Source of the DNA: Pollutimonas thiosulfatoxidans
GTDB lineage: Bacteria; Pseudomonadota; Gammaproteobacteria; Burkholderiales; Burkholderiaceae_B
NCBI RefSeq assembly: GCF_004022565.1
Contig: NZ_CP022987.1
Location: forward strand, 1,798,001-1,862,000
DNA: 64,000 nt
Direction: 5' to 3'
The position numbers and the translations under genes were made by a program. The notes beneath the pieces are model-generated. The model had not been told where the DNA came from. It worked only from the letters and a program-made list of their open reading frames with translations, and did not search any database. This document shows positions 41,490-50,127 of this stretch, one piece after another. How positions within the stretch are numbered: position 1 is the first letter of the stretch; every line of letters starts with the position of its first letter.

Positions 41490-43745
41490 ATGCAGTCGAC
41501 GACAACGGCCGCCGCAGCCAACACATTGGACCTAGAGTCGCTGCGCCCCGCCGGACGCATGATTTTTTCCGTGCGCGGCATGTTCTGCGCCAGTTGCGCC
41601 ATGGCGGTGCAGCGCGTCATCGATAAAGCGCCGGGAGTGCTGGAGAGCAACGTAAATTTCACCTCCGGCTCCGCCTTAGTTCGGTGGGAACCGGCGCGCT
41701 TCGATTTTCAAAAGCTTTTTGATCGGGTGCAGGGCCTAGGCTACGAAATGTCGCCGCTGCTGGACGACAACGAGGTGAACCTATCCCTGGAAAAACAAGC
41801 ATCGCGGATACGGCTGCAGTTGATCGTTGCCGCCTTCTTCGGCATGTGGAGCATGCTGGGATCCTGGATGCTTTACTTTGGCATCGAGGCCGTGGCCGGT
41901 ATCGATGCCTTGCTGGTAGGCTGGACCGCAACCATTTTCAGCCTGCCGGTGGTTCTATACAGTGGCCTCGATTTTTATCGGGCGGGCTGGAAAACAGTGC
42001 GAGCCGGAGTTCCCGGCATGGATGCCCTCATATCGCTGGGCGTCTGGGGCTCCTTATTGCTGTCGCTATGGAACCTCACTCGAAATTCGCCCGCCGTATA
42101 CGTCGATGCCGCCACGATGCTTATCACATTCCTGTTGGTGGGGCGGCTGATCGAGATCCAGGCACGCAAGCACAGCATGGTAGCGATCGACGCCCTGCGC
42201 CAGCTCATGCCGGAAACGGCACGCATCATCCAGCCTGACGGAAATAAAAAAATCGTTGCGCTGGAGTCGGTCCAGACGGGCTCACTAGTTTACGTGCTCG
42301 CTGGCGAACGCATACCTGTCGACGGGCTCATAGAAAAGGGCGCGTCGCAGGTAGACACGTCTTTGCTGACGGGAGAATCTCTGCCGCTGGAGCGCAGCGC
42401 CGGCGAGTACCTGCATGCCGGCATGGTGAATCTGCAGGCCCCGTTAGTGCTGCGGGTGGAAAAATCTCAAGGCGAAAGATATGCCGATAAACTGGGTCTG
42501 CGCATGCATGAGCTGTTCGGCGCGAAGTCCTCGATGTCGAAACTCGCCGAACAATTTGCCCGATGGCTACTTCCAGTGGCTGGCGCGATATCGCTGCTTG
42601 CGCTCATGCGCCACCTATGGATGGGTATGGCCGTCGACCACGCATTACTAGCCTCGCTCTCGGTACTCGTCGCGGCTTGCCCCTGCGCCGTCGGGCTTGC
42701 CCTGCCGCTGGCATTCTCGGCAGGCAGTGCTCGCGCTTCGCGCGCCGGCATCCTGTTCAGGGATCCCGCCAGTGTCGAAGCCCTGGCGCGAGGCCGCACA
42801 TTTGCGTTTGACAAGACGGGAACGCTCACGACGGGGCAATTGACAGTGGCGCGCATGACAAGCGAGCACCTGGCGCCCGACGATCTCCTACGAGTCGTCG
42901 CGAACGCGGAAACAGGCGTTGCCCATCCTGTGGCCAACGCCATCGTCCAGCATGCTCGTTCTCGTGGAATCGAAGATCTGCCGCTGACGCCCCTTGTGGA
43001 GCGGCATCCGGCCGGCGTACGTTATATCGCGCCCGATGGGGCGACATGGCTGATCGGAGCCGTCAAGTGGCTGGAGCGGCAGGGCGTGCGCTGCACCGAG
43101 AAGGAGGAAGCAGCCGCTGATCCCGCAACAGGCCCAGCACCAAGCGCCACAGCGCACATTTCTCGTAACGGACGATGGGAAGGCAAAATCGAACTGCAAG
43201 ACAATATCCGGGCCGATTCGCTGAAGTCCTTGAACTTCCTGCGTAAAGAAGGCTGTCGAACTCTGCTGGTAACGGGCGATCACGCCATGGCGGCAAACTG
43301 GGTGGGTGAAAAACTTGGCTTTGCGCCGAAGCACGTTCACGCAGCCAGCAAGCCGGACGACAAAGTCGCAATCCTTCAGAAACATGGGCATGACACTGTT
43401 TTTGTCGGCGACGGCATCAACGACACGCTGGTCCTTGCTGCGGCCGGCTGCGGTGTGGCCGTCACTGGTGCAAATGCCATCGCCGTCACGGCCTCAGGCG
43501 TGGTGATCACGCGAGGCGGCATGAGCCAAGTGGTCCTGGCACGTCAAATGGCCCGCCACATCATGCGGCGAATCCGTCAAAACCTCTTTTTCTCGATCAT
43601 CTACAACGTTGCAATCGTTGCGTTGTTCTTGCATATCGGCGTTACCCCCGGTGCGGCCGCCGTCGCCATGCTTCTAAGCAGCATGACGGTCCTCGGCAAT
43701 TCTGCTCGTCCATTTCAGTCCGACGGCTTGGCTGCTGCTCATTAA
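41490..43745 (+). CDS. ccoI: Copper-exporting P1B-type ATPase (CcoI/FixI-like)
   Basis: A 751-aa inner-membrane ATPase delivering copper for oxidase assembly. The N-terminal metal-binding domain has C33-x2-C36 (GMFCASCAMAV). The membrane CPC motif is VAACPCAVGLALPL, the phosphorylation site is FDKTGTLTTGQ and the hinge is VFVGDGINDTLVLAAAGCGV. CcoI proteins are needed for cbb3 biogenesis, which fits the operon. The start is ATG 41490; longer in-frame starts overlap the tsdA-like gene. Confidence 0.94.
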   Translation: MQSTTTAAAANTLDLESLRPAGRMIFSVRGMFCASCAMAVQRVIDKAPGVLESNVNFTSGSALVRWEPARFDFQKLFDRVQGLGYEMSPLLDDNEVNLSLEKQASRIRLQLIVAAFFGMWSMLGSWMLYFGIEAVAGIDALLVGWTATIFSLPVVLYSGLDFYRAGWKTVRAGVPGMDALISLGVWGSLLLSLWNLTRNSPAVYVDAATMLITFLLVGRLIEIQARKHSMVAIDALRQLMPETARIIQPDGNKKIVALESVQTGSLVYVLAGERIPVDGLIEKGASQVDTSLLTGESLPLERSAGEYLHAGMVNLQAPLVLRVEKSQGERYADKLGLRMHELFGAKSSMSKLAEQFARWLLPVAGAISLLALMRHLWMGMAVDHALLASLSVLVAACPCAVGLALPLAFSAGSARASRAGILFRDPASVEALARGRTFAFDKTGTLTTGQLTVARMTSEHLAPDDLLRVVANAETGVAHPVANAIVQHARSRGIEDLPLTPLVERHPAGVRYIAPDGATWLIGAVKWLERQGVRCTEKEEAAADPATGPAPSATAHISRNGRWEGKIELQDNIRADSLKSLNFLRKEGCRTLLVTGDHAMAANWVGEKLGFAPKHVHAASKPDDKVAILQKHGHDTVFVGDGINDTLVLAAAGCGVAVTGANAIAVTASGVVITRGGMSQVVLARQMARHIMRRIRQNLFFSIIYNVAIVALFLHIGVTPGAAAVAMLLSSMTVLGNSARPFQSDGLAAAH

Positions 43746-43784
43746 GCAGCACCGCCAAATCTTTCATCCCTCTCGCCCGGAAAC

Positions 43785-44109
43785 TTAATCATAATCAGAG
43801 AACTAACCTCCGAGAGTTTTGACACCACCATAGGCCTATCCGGCGTGCACGTTGTGCGCTTCTGGGCTAAATGGTGTGGACCGTGCCGGGCCATGTCGCC
43901 CCCGGTCAAGCAAACCTCCAATGACATGGCCAAAGACGCCCACTTCGGTGAGATCAACGTTGATCATGCGCTGGCATTGACACATCGCTTCGGGGGTTCA
44001 GAACATACCGGCAGTCCTAGCATTCAAGAACGGCTCACTCGCGGATCGAACGGCAGGAGCGATTGGAAAAACGCAATTGAACAATTTCGTCAAGCAACAC
44101 TTGGATTGA
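43785..44109 (+). pseudogene. trxA: Frameshifted thioredoxin gene
   Basis: The first frame reads IIRELTSESFDTTIG, VVRFWAKWCGPCRAMSPPVK and INVDHALALTHRFG. At a run of five Gs (43992-43996) the proper frame is lost; with four Gs it continues GVQNIPAVLAFKNGSLADRT, GAIGKTQLNNFVKQHLD and stops at 44109. So a complete thioredoxin with WCGPC and cis-Pro is present apart from one inserted base and no clear start codon. It sits with a decayed trxB in the ccoI-ccmA gap. Confidence 0.88.
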
Positions 44110-44113
44110 TCGA

Positions 44114-44340
44114 GTGAGCACGCACCGCTCACTCATTATCCTCGGTTCAGATCCTGCGGGATGGGCCGCCGCCATCCATGCTGCACGTACCAATCTTAGG
44201 CTCGTGGTCATTACTGCTTAGAGCAAGGTGGTCAGTTGATGACTACTACAGAAGTCCATAATTGACTAGGCGATGCTCACCGCTTGGAGGGACCGGAGTT
44301 GTTCATCAGCGCGACCCAAAGGTTGAAACCGGAGTTACAT
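44114..44340 (+). pseudogene. trxB: Decayed 5' fragment of thioredoxin reductase
   Basis: GTG 44114 opens HRSLIILGSDPAGWAAAIHA then ARTNLRLVVITA and a stop. In the next frame EQGGQLMTTTEVHN continues, followed by another stop and GDAHRLEGPELF. These match the FAD-binding opening of TrxB in order. The remaining ~200 codons are gone. With the trxA pseudogene it shows a lost thioredoxin system. The rest of the gap to 44505 contains the ccmA promoter region. Confidence 0.85.
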
Positions 44341-44354
44341 ACGGCCACTGCGCC

Positions 44355-44387
44355 TTTAATATTGACTTAATCGGGTTGGCGTATCGT
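44355..44387 (+). promoter_or_regulatory. PmrA/QseB-type box and -10 of the ccm operon
   Basis: TTTAAT-ATTGA-CTTAAT (44355-44371) fits YTTAAK-N5-YTTAAK. Ten bases later TATCGT (44382-44387) matches the geometry and nearly the sequence of the ccoN -10 (TATTGT). It lies 135 bp upstream of the ccmA start. Confidence 0.7.
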
Positions 44388-44505
44388 GTGTAATGATTGG
44401 CCCAATCGAACGGGTCATTACCCATACGAATGCGCTGAGCAGTGTGAGTGAATCAACACATGCAACCTGCGCTTTTACCGATTGGGAGTAATCCCATAAA
44501 TTGAG

Positions 44506-45123
44506 GTGAAGTTGTTCAAAGCTCTCAACCTAGAATGTGTACGCGGTGATCGCAGCTTGTTCAACGGCCTGAGTTTTCATCTCAAGGCCGGAGAGTGTCT
44601 GGTGATTCATGGCGACAACGGTAGTGGAAAAACGAGTCTGCTACGCACACTTGTGGGGCTGGCAGCCCCCGCTGCTGGCGCACTGTACTGGCACGGGCGC
44701 AAGATCGACTCTCTGGATGAAGAATACCGATGTCAGCTCATTTACGCAGGCCACCTCCCAGGACTGAAGGAAGAGCTAGATGCAGAGGAAAACCTGCAGT
44801 TTGCCTTGACCCTGGCGAATGAACCGTCCAGCGTAAGTGCGATACACACGGCATTGCATCAGGTCGGATTGCAAGGCAAGGAAAATCTGCCGACGCGGCT
44901 CTTGTCTGAAGGACAGAAGCGTCGAGTGAGCTTGGCTAGATTAGTACTGCAAAAACGCCCTTTGTGGGTATTGGACGAACCTCTGGCCGCCTTGGACAGC
45001 AAAGCCGCCCAATGGGTGACGGAAACGATAGACCGGCACCTGTGCCGTGGCGGAATAGCCGCTGTCACGACGCATCATGAGATGAAACTGAAGCATGCGA
45101 CGTATCACATCACATGCGGATAA
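44506..45123 (+). CDS. ccmA: CcmA, ABC transporter ATPase of cytochrome c maturation
   Basis: A 205-aa ATPase. Walker A is IHGDNGSGKTSLLRTLVG (about 31-48), the signature is LLSEGQKRRVSLARLVL (about 132-148) and Walker B is PLWVLDEPLAALD. With CcmB, CcmC and CcmD it releases haem-loaded CcmE. The start is GTG 44506 after TTGAGG. First gene of the complete ccm cluster; 4 bp before ccmB. Confidence 0.95.
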   Translation: MKLFKALNLECVRGDRSLFNGLSFHLKAGECLVIHGDNGSGKTSLLRTLVGLAAPAAGALYWHGRKIDSLDEEYRCQLIYAGHLPGLKEELDAEENLQFALTLANEPSSVSAIHTALHQVGLQGKENLPTRLLSEGQKRRVSLARLVLQKRPLWVLDEPLAALDSKAAQWVTETIDRHLCRGGIAAVTTHHEMKLKHATYHITCG

Positions 45124-45127
45124 GCAC

Positions 45128-45811
45128 ATGAGTGCGCCCCTGGGGCTGGCTTCTTTCCATGGAGTGATCAAACATGATTTAAAAGTCGCCATGCGTTGCA
45201 AGTCCGAAGTCCTGACTTCGCTTTCGTTCTTTGTCATCGTGGTCAGCTTGATTCCATTGGGCGTTGGCGCTGAACGAGACATACTCAGACAGATTGCACC
45301 CGGCATTCTCTGGATTGCCGCATTGCTGGCCACCTTGATCTCGTTGAATCGCCTGTTTGAACGGGATTATCTGGACGGGACCCTGGAGCAACTGCTCCTG
45401 TCCCCCGCTCCGTTGGGCGTACTGATATTGGGCAAAGTCGTCGCGTACTGGCTATTGACCGGCCTGCCGCTGACATTGCTGGCGCCATTTTTGGCACTGC
45501 AATTCGACTTGCCGCCTTCATCTCTATACGCGCTGACAGCCTCGTTATTGCTCGGCACCCCGGTGCTGAGCCTGCTTGGAGCGATTGGAGCCAGCCTGAC
45601 ATTGGGCTTGCGCAGCAACAGCGTGCTGCTGACACTGCTGATTTTGCCGCTTTACGTACCGGTGTTGATTTTTGGCACGGCCGCTGTTGACGTCGCCACC
45701 GGCGGGGCACGCACAGGCGCGAATATTTCGCTGCTGGGAGCGATGTTGGTGCTGGCCGCGTTTTTTGCTCCTTGGGCGACGGCTGCCGCGCTGAAGATTG
45801 CGCTGGAGTAA
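45128..45811 (+). CDS. ccmB: CcmB, haem exporter membrane subunit
   Basis: A 227-aa inner-membrane protein with six helices. It has the family opening FHGVIKHDLKVAMRCKSEVL, then ERDYLDGTLEQLLLSPAPLG and LTLLILPLYVPVLIFGTAAV. The ATG at 45128 follows ccmA by 4 bp. Confidence 0.95.
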   Translation: MSAPLGLASFHGVIKHDLKVAMRCKSEVLTSLSFFVIVVSLIPLGVGAERDILRQIAPGILWIAALLATLISLNRLFERDYLDGTLEQLLLSPAPLGVLILGKVVAYWLLTGLPLTLLAPFLALQFDLPPSSLYALTASLLLGTPVLSLLGAIGASLTLGLRSNSVLLTLLILPLYVPVLIFGTAAVDVATGGARTGANISLLGAMLVLAAFFAPWATAAALKIALE

Positions 45812-45821
45812 TGAAAAACAG

Positions 45822-46559
45822 ATGATCAACTGGTTCAAATACGCATCGCCAAGAACGTTTTATCCGCTTGCTGGGCGCCTGATCCCGTGGTTTGGCGCAG
45901 CCTCCGTCCTGTTGACTGCGGCGGGGTTATACGCAGGTTTCTTCATGGCGCCCACCGACGCCCAGCAAGGCGAGGGATACCGCATTATCTTCGTGCATGT
46001 GCCCGCCTCATGGATGTCGATGTTCATCTATTTGGTGATGGCTTTCTGGGCCGCAGTGGGGCTGGTTCTCAACAGCCGCCTGTCGGCCATGATGGCATCG
46101 GCCCTGGCCCCCACCGGCGCCATGTTCACCTTTCTCTCCCTATGGACCGGCGCCTTGTGGGGCAAGCCCATGTGGGGAGCCTGGTGGGTGTGGGATGCGC
46201 GCCTGACCTCAGAACTGATTCTGTTCTTCTTGTACATGGCCTTCATTGCGCTCCAGTCGGCCGTGGACGACCCTCGACGCGGCGACAAGGCCGCTGCCGT
46301 GCTGGCTCTTGTCGGCGTGGTGAACATTCCGATTATCTATTTCTCGGTCCAGTGGTGGAGCACCCTGCATCAGGGGGCCTCGGTCTCGCTGACACGCGCT
46401 CCGTCCATGGCAACGATCATGCTGGCCGGCATGCTGCTCATGGCCCTGGCCGCATGGGCGTACACCATCGCCACCGCACTAAGACGTATGCGCTGCATCA
46501 TTCTGGAGCGCGAGCGCCATGCCGGGTGGCTGAACGAATTGAAGGAGATGCAAGAATGA
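45822..46559 (+). CDS. ccmC: CcmC, haem delivery protein
   Basis: A 245-aa six-helix protein that loads haem onto CcmE. The Trp-rich WWD motif is WGAWWVWDARLTSELILFFL (about 120-139), and flanking His residues in IFVHVPASWMSMF and SVQWWSTLHQGASVS are the axial ligands. The start is ATG 45822 (MINWFKYASP). Confidence 0.96.
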   Translation: MINWFKYASPRTFYPLAGRLIPWFGAASVLLTAAGLYAGFFMAPTDAQQGEGYRIIFVHVPASWMSMFIYLVMAFWAAVGLVLNSRLSAMMASALAPTGAMFTFLSLWTGALWGKPMWGAWWVWDARLTSELILFFLYMAFIALQSAVDDPRRGDKAAAVLALVGVVNIPIIYFSVQWWSTLHQGASVSLTRAPSMATIMLAGMLLMALAAWAYTIATALRRMRCIILERERHAGWLNELKEMQE

Positions 46560-46738
46560 CATGGTCAAGTCCAACTGAATTCCTGGCCATGGGCGGCTAT
46601 GGTGCATACGTATGGGGCGCCATGGGAATGTCCATCATCGCTGTGTGCGCCGAACAGATGCTTCTTGGACGGCGCCGTAGATCAGCGCTGCTGCAAGCAG
46701 TTCGCGAGCAGCGCATGCAAAAAAAGGCAGTCCAATGA
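46556..46738 (+). CDS. ccmD: CcmD, small haem-maturation protein
   Basis: A 60-aa protein with one helix: SPTEFLAMGGYGAYVWGAMG, then MSIIAVCAEQMLL and a basic tail GRRRRSALLQAV. The conserved GGYGAYVW motif is diagnostic. ATGA overlap with ccmC and a 4-bp overlap with ccmE. Confidence 0.93.
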   Translation: MTWSSPTEFLAMGGYGAYVWGAMGMSIIAVCAEQMLLGRRRRSALLQAVREQRMQKKAVQ

Positions 46739-47175
46739 AGAAGCGCCATCAACGCAGCTTGCTCATTGGAGGCGGGCTGGCCGCCATCGCCATTGCGACG
46801 GCGCTCGTCCTCAATGCATTCCAGAATAATCTTGTGTTCTTCTTTACGCCTACGCAGGTCAATGCGGGCGAAGCTCCCCAGGAACGCCTCTTCCGCGTCG
46901 GGGGGATCGTGCAAGCGGGCAGCGTACGGCGTGACGGCCTAACCGTGCAGTTCGTCGTGACCGACAACGCCAAGACGGTACCCGTCAGCTACACGGGCAT
47001 ACTCCCTGACCTCTTCAGCGAAGGCAAGGGCGTAGTGGTGCAAGGCAGGCTTGAGCTTGGCGGCCGGTTCCTGGCCCAGGAGGTACTGGCAAAGCATGAT
47101 GAAAACTACATGCCTCCCGAAGCTCAGCACGCCTTGAACGAAGCCGAGAAAGCCACCAATGCAGGGAGGCCATGA
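46735..47175 (+). CDS. ccmE: CcmE, haem chaperone
   Basis: A 146-aa periplasmic haem chaperone with one N-terminal anchor (about 9-29). The OB-fold body reads RVGGIVQAGSVRRDGLTVQF, VPVSYTGILPDLFSEGKGVV. The covalent haem site is the His in LAKHDENYMPPE (about 121). Confidence 0.96.
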   Translation: MKKRHQRSLLIGGGLAAIAIATALVLNAFQNNLVFFFTPTQVNAGEAPQERLFRVGGIVQAGSVRRDGLTVQFVVTDNAKTVPVSYTGILPDLFSEGKGVVVQGRLELGGRFLAQEVLAKHDENYMPPEAQHALNEAEKATNAGRP

Positions 47176-49142
47176 TCGCCATGCTTCCCGAGATCGGACA
47201 TTTCTCCCTAATACTCGCGCTGTTCGTGGCGCTAGCGCAGGCCAGCCTGGCCCTTGCGGGCGCCGCGCGTGGCAATGCCGCCTGGATCGCCCTCGCGCGT
47301 CCCGCCGCACGCGCTCAGTTTCTTTTGGTGTCCATCAGCTTTATCGCGCTTGGCGGGTCGTTCTTCGCCAACGACTTTTCAGTTCTCTACGTGGCGCAGA
47401 ACTCCAACTCTCAACTTCCCTGGTTCTATCGAATCGCCGCGACGTGGGGTGGACACGAAGGGTCGCTGCTGTTGTGGCTGCTGATGCAAACCGGATGGGC
47501 GTTTGCCGTAAGCTTTTTTTCAAGACAACTGCCGGAGGCTATGGTGGCGCGCGTACTGGGCGTGCTGGGCTTGGTCACCGTCGGATTTCTGCTGTTTGTA
47601 CTGGCAACTTCCAATCCGTTCGAGCGGCTGATGCCTCCCGTCATGGAGGGGATGGACTTGAATCCGCTACTGCAGGATATCGGCCTGATACTTCATCCAC
47701 CTTTACTGTATATGGGGTATGTCGGGTTCTCGGTGGCTTTCGCATTTGCCGTGGCCGCCTTACTGGCCGGAAAATTGGATTCTGCCTGGGCGCGATGGTC
47801 CCGGCCCTGGGCTACGGCTGCCTGGTTGTTTCTGACACTGGGCATCGCCCTGGGTAGCTGGTGGGCCTATTACGAACTCGGATGGGGCGGATGGTGGTTC
47901 TGGGATCCCGTGGAAAACTCGTCCTTCATCCCCTGGCTTGTCGGCACTGCCCTGATTCACTCCTTGGCCGTGACGGAAAAACGCGGCAGCTTCAAGAACT
48001 GGACAGTGCTCCTTGCCATCTGTACGTTCTCATTTTCCCTGCTGGGGGCCTTTCTGGTGCGTTCGGGTGTGCTGACGTCCGTGCACGCCTTTGCCACCGA
48101 TCCCCGAAGAGGCGTGTTCCTGCTCATTCTTTTTGCTGTTGTGGTGGGAGCATCATTAGTGCTCTTTGCTCTGCGCGCCCCCAAAGTAAGCACAGGCGGC
48201 CAATTCTCATTGGTGTCGCGCGAGACTCTCTTGCTGGTGAACAATGTGCTGCTGGCTGCAGCGGCCGGCGCCGTAACCCTCGGAACCCTGTATCCGCTGC
48301 TGCTCGACGGCTTCGACCTAGGCAAGATTTCGGTCGGTCCCCCGTACTTCAATGCCATCTTCGTGCCGCTGATGATTCCCGCCCTGCTGCTTATGGCCAT
48401 AGGGCCCGCAGCCAACTGGAAATCGGCGAAAATCGCGGCCTTGACAAAGCAGCTTCTGCATCCCGCATGGATAGCGCTGATCGTCGGCATCGGTGCCCCG
48501 CTCTTGCTGGGGCGATGGTCTGTGCTGATAGCGCTGGGACTGGGCCTAGCGGCCTGGATCGCGGCGTCGGTGGCCATCGGCGTGATGCAACGTGTGCGCG
48601 CCACCCGCAGTGGCCCGCTGAAACAGCCGCGCAGCTGGCTGGGAATGCATCTGGCTCATTTTGGCATTGCCGTGTTTGTCACGGGCGTCACGCTAGTCAT
48701 GGGGTATGAAACCGAACAAGACCTACGCATGGAACCCGGCGCTACGGTGCAGGCGGGAAGCTATGACTTGACGTTCCGCGGGGTCACCAAGGCAACAGGC
48801 CCCAACTACGAGGCGGAAATTGGCGACGTGCTGCTCTCAAAGAACGGCAAAGCGCTGCGCACACTCCATCCCGAGAAACGCGATTACTTTTCATCGGACA
48901 TGCCGATGACGGAAGCGGCCATTGACGCCAACGGCCTGCGGCACGTGTACGTCTCCTTGGGGGAACCTCTGGGCGGTGGATCGTGGAGCGTGCGGGTCTA
49001 CTTCAAGCCGTTTGTCGATTGGATCTGGATCGGCTGTATCTTGATGGCACTTGGCGGGCTGTTGGCCATCAGCGATCGACGCTACCGGCTTAAACGCCGC
49101 CGGCGCCAAACAGACACGGCTGCCCATGGAGTTGACGCATGA
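47172..49142 (+). CDS. ccmF: CcmF, cytochrome c haem lyase
   Basis: A 656-aa inner-membrane protein with about 15 helices that attaches haem to CXXCH motifs with CcmH. The WWD segment is GWGGWWFWDPVENSSFIPWL (about 235-254) and PWFYRIAATWGGHEGSLLLW carries a conserved His. Length is normal. Confidence 0.97.
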   Translation: MIAMLPEIGHFSLILALFVALAQASLALAGAARGNAAWIALARPAARAQFLLVSISFIALGGSFFANDFSVLYVAQNSNSQLPWFYRIAATWGGHEGSLLLWLLMQTGWAFAVSFFSRQLPEAMVARVLGVLGLVTVGFLLFVLATSNPFERLMPPVMEGMDLNPLLQDIGLILHPPLLYMGYVGFSVAFAFAVAALLAGKLDSAWARWSRPWATAAWLFLTLGIALGSWWAYYELGWGGWWFWDPVENSSFIPWLVGTALIHSLAVTEKRGSFKNWTVLLAICTFSFSLLGAFLVRSGVLTSVHAFATDPRRGVFLLILFAVVVGASLVLFALRAPKVSTGGQFSLVSRETLLLVNNVLLAAAAGAVTLGTLYPLLLDGFDLGKISVGPPYFNAIFVPLMIPALLLMAIGPAANWKSAKIAALTKQLLHPAWIALIVGIGAPLLLGRWSVLIALGLGLAAWIAASVAIGVMQRVRATRSGPLKQPRSWLGMHLAHFGIAVFVTGVTLVMGYETEQDLRMEPGATVQAGSYDLTFRGVTKATGPNYEAEIGDVLLSKNGKALRTLHPEKRDYFSSDMPMTEAAIDANGLRHVYVSLGEPLGGGSWSVRVYFKPFVDWIWIGCILMALGGLLAISDRRYRLKRRRRQTDTAAHGVDA

Positions 49143-49663
49143 ATCGTTTTTTTTGGCCTTTGGCCGGACTGCTGTTACTGATAGGCCTATTGGCTATCGG
49201 CTTGACGTTGAAGCCCAGTGAAGTGCCTTCTCCGCTTATCGGCAAACCGGCACCCGTCTTTAGCTTGCCCAAGTTGGCAGCCCCGGACGAAACATTCTCG
49301 CCGCAATCCATGGACGGCAAGGTGTGGCTGCTGAATGTCTGGGCCTCGTGGTGCCCGCCCTGCCTTGAAGAGCACCCCGTCATTACCGATTTGTCGACCA
49401 CCCACGGATTGTCGATTGTCGGTCTGAATTACAAGGATATGGCTGATGATGCAATCGCCTGGCTACAGCGCCATGGCGATGCCTATGAAGCAGTGATCAC
49501 AGATCCCGAAGGCGTCGTCGGTATCGACTATGGTGTTTATGGCGTGCCGGAAACATATATCATCGATAAACAGGGTGTCATCCGCTACAAGCATATCGGC
49601 GCGGTCAGCTTCGGCGATGCTCGCGACACCATCCTGCCCCTGGTTCGAGAGCTGCAAAAATGA
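49139..49663 (+). CDS. ccmG: CcmG/DsbE, thiol reductase for apocytochrome c
   Basis: A 174-aa membrane-anchored thioredoxin-fold protein. The anchor covers about 4-22, the active site is WASWCPPCLEEHPVI (about 75-78), and the cis-Pro is VYGVPETYIID. It keeps apocytochrome cysteines reduced, and is itself reduced by DsbD, whose gene is on the same island. Confidence 0.96.
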   Translation: MNRFFWPLAGLLLLIGLLAIGLTLKPSEVPSPLIGKPAPVFSLPKLAAPDETFSPQSMDGKVWLLNVWASWCPPCLEEHPVITDLSTTHGLSIVGLNYKDMADDAIAWLQRHGDAYEAVITDPEGVVGIDYGVYGVPETYIIDKQGVIRYKHIGAVSFGDARDTILPLVRELQK

Positions 49664-50127
49664 AGCGCATATGGCTGTTGCTGCTTTGCGCATCGGTTTG
49701 CCATCCCGTCTGGAGCAACGGCAGCGCGATTGAGGCGCGAATGCTGGATATCGCCACCGAGTTGCGCTGCCTAGTGTGCCAGAACGAATCAATTGCCGCC
49801 TCGCGCGCTGACTTTGCGAGGGACATACGGGAGCTGATTCGTAATCAGATCAAGGCGGGACGGTCAGAAGCTCAGATTCAGGATTTCCTGGTGGCGCGGT
49901 ATGGCGACTTCATACTCTATCGGCCGCCATTGAAAGCTACCACGCTCTTTCTGTGGCTCGGACCCATGCTGCTGATGGTGGGCGGGCTCCTGGTGCTCGC
50001 CATGACACTGCGGCGCCGAAATAGAAACGCCGCGCCTGACCCGCTTGACGATGACGAACAACGCATGGCTGACGCCCTTTTACAGCGCAGCACCAGCGAA
50101 ACTCATTCAAAAGGTAATTCATCATGA
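49660..50127 (+). CDS. ccmH: CcmH, apocytochrome thiol protein
   Basis: A 155-aa protein: signal peptide MKRIWLLLLCASVCHPVWS, the LRCxxC active site in TELRCLVCQNESIAASRADF and a C-terminal helix (about 88-108). This is the short form, with the TPR part encoded separately by the next gene. Confidence 0.95.
   Translation: MKRIWLLLLCASVCHPVWSNGSAIEARMLDIATELRCLVCQNESIAASRADFARDIRELIRNQIKAGRSEAQIQDFLVARYGDFILYRPPLKATTLFLWLGPMLLMVGGLLVLAMTLRRRNRNAAPDPLDDDEQRMADALLQRSTSETHSKGNSS

Noticed and set aside
45887..46738. A 283-codon plus-strand frame within ccmC-ccmD
   Set aside because: Only its last 60 codons (CcmD, from 46556) are real; the rest is a shifted reading of ccmC.
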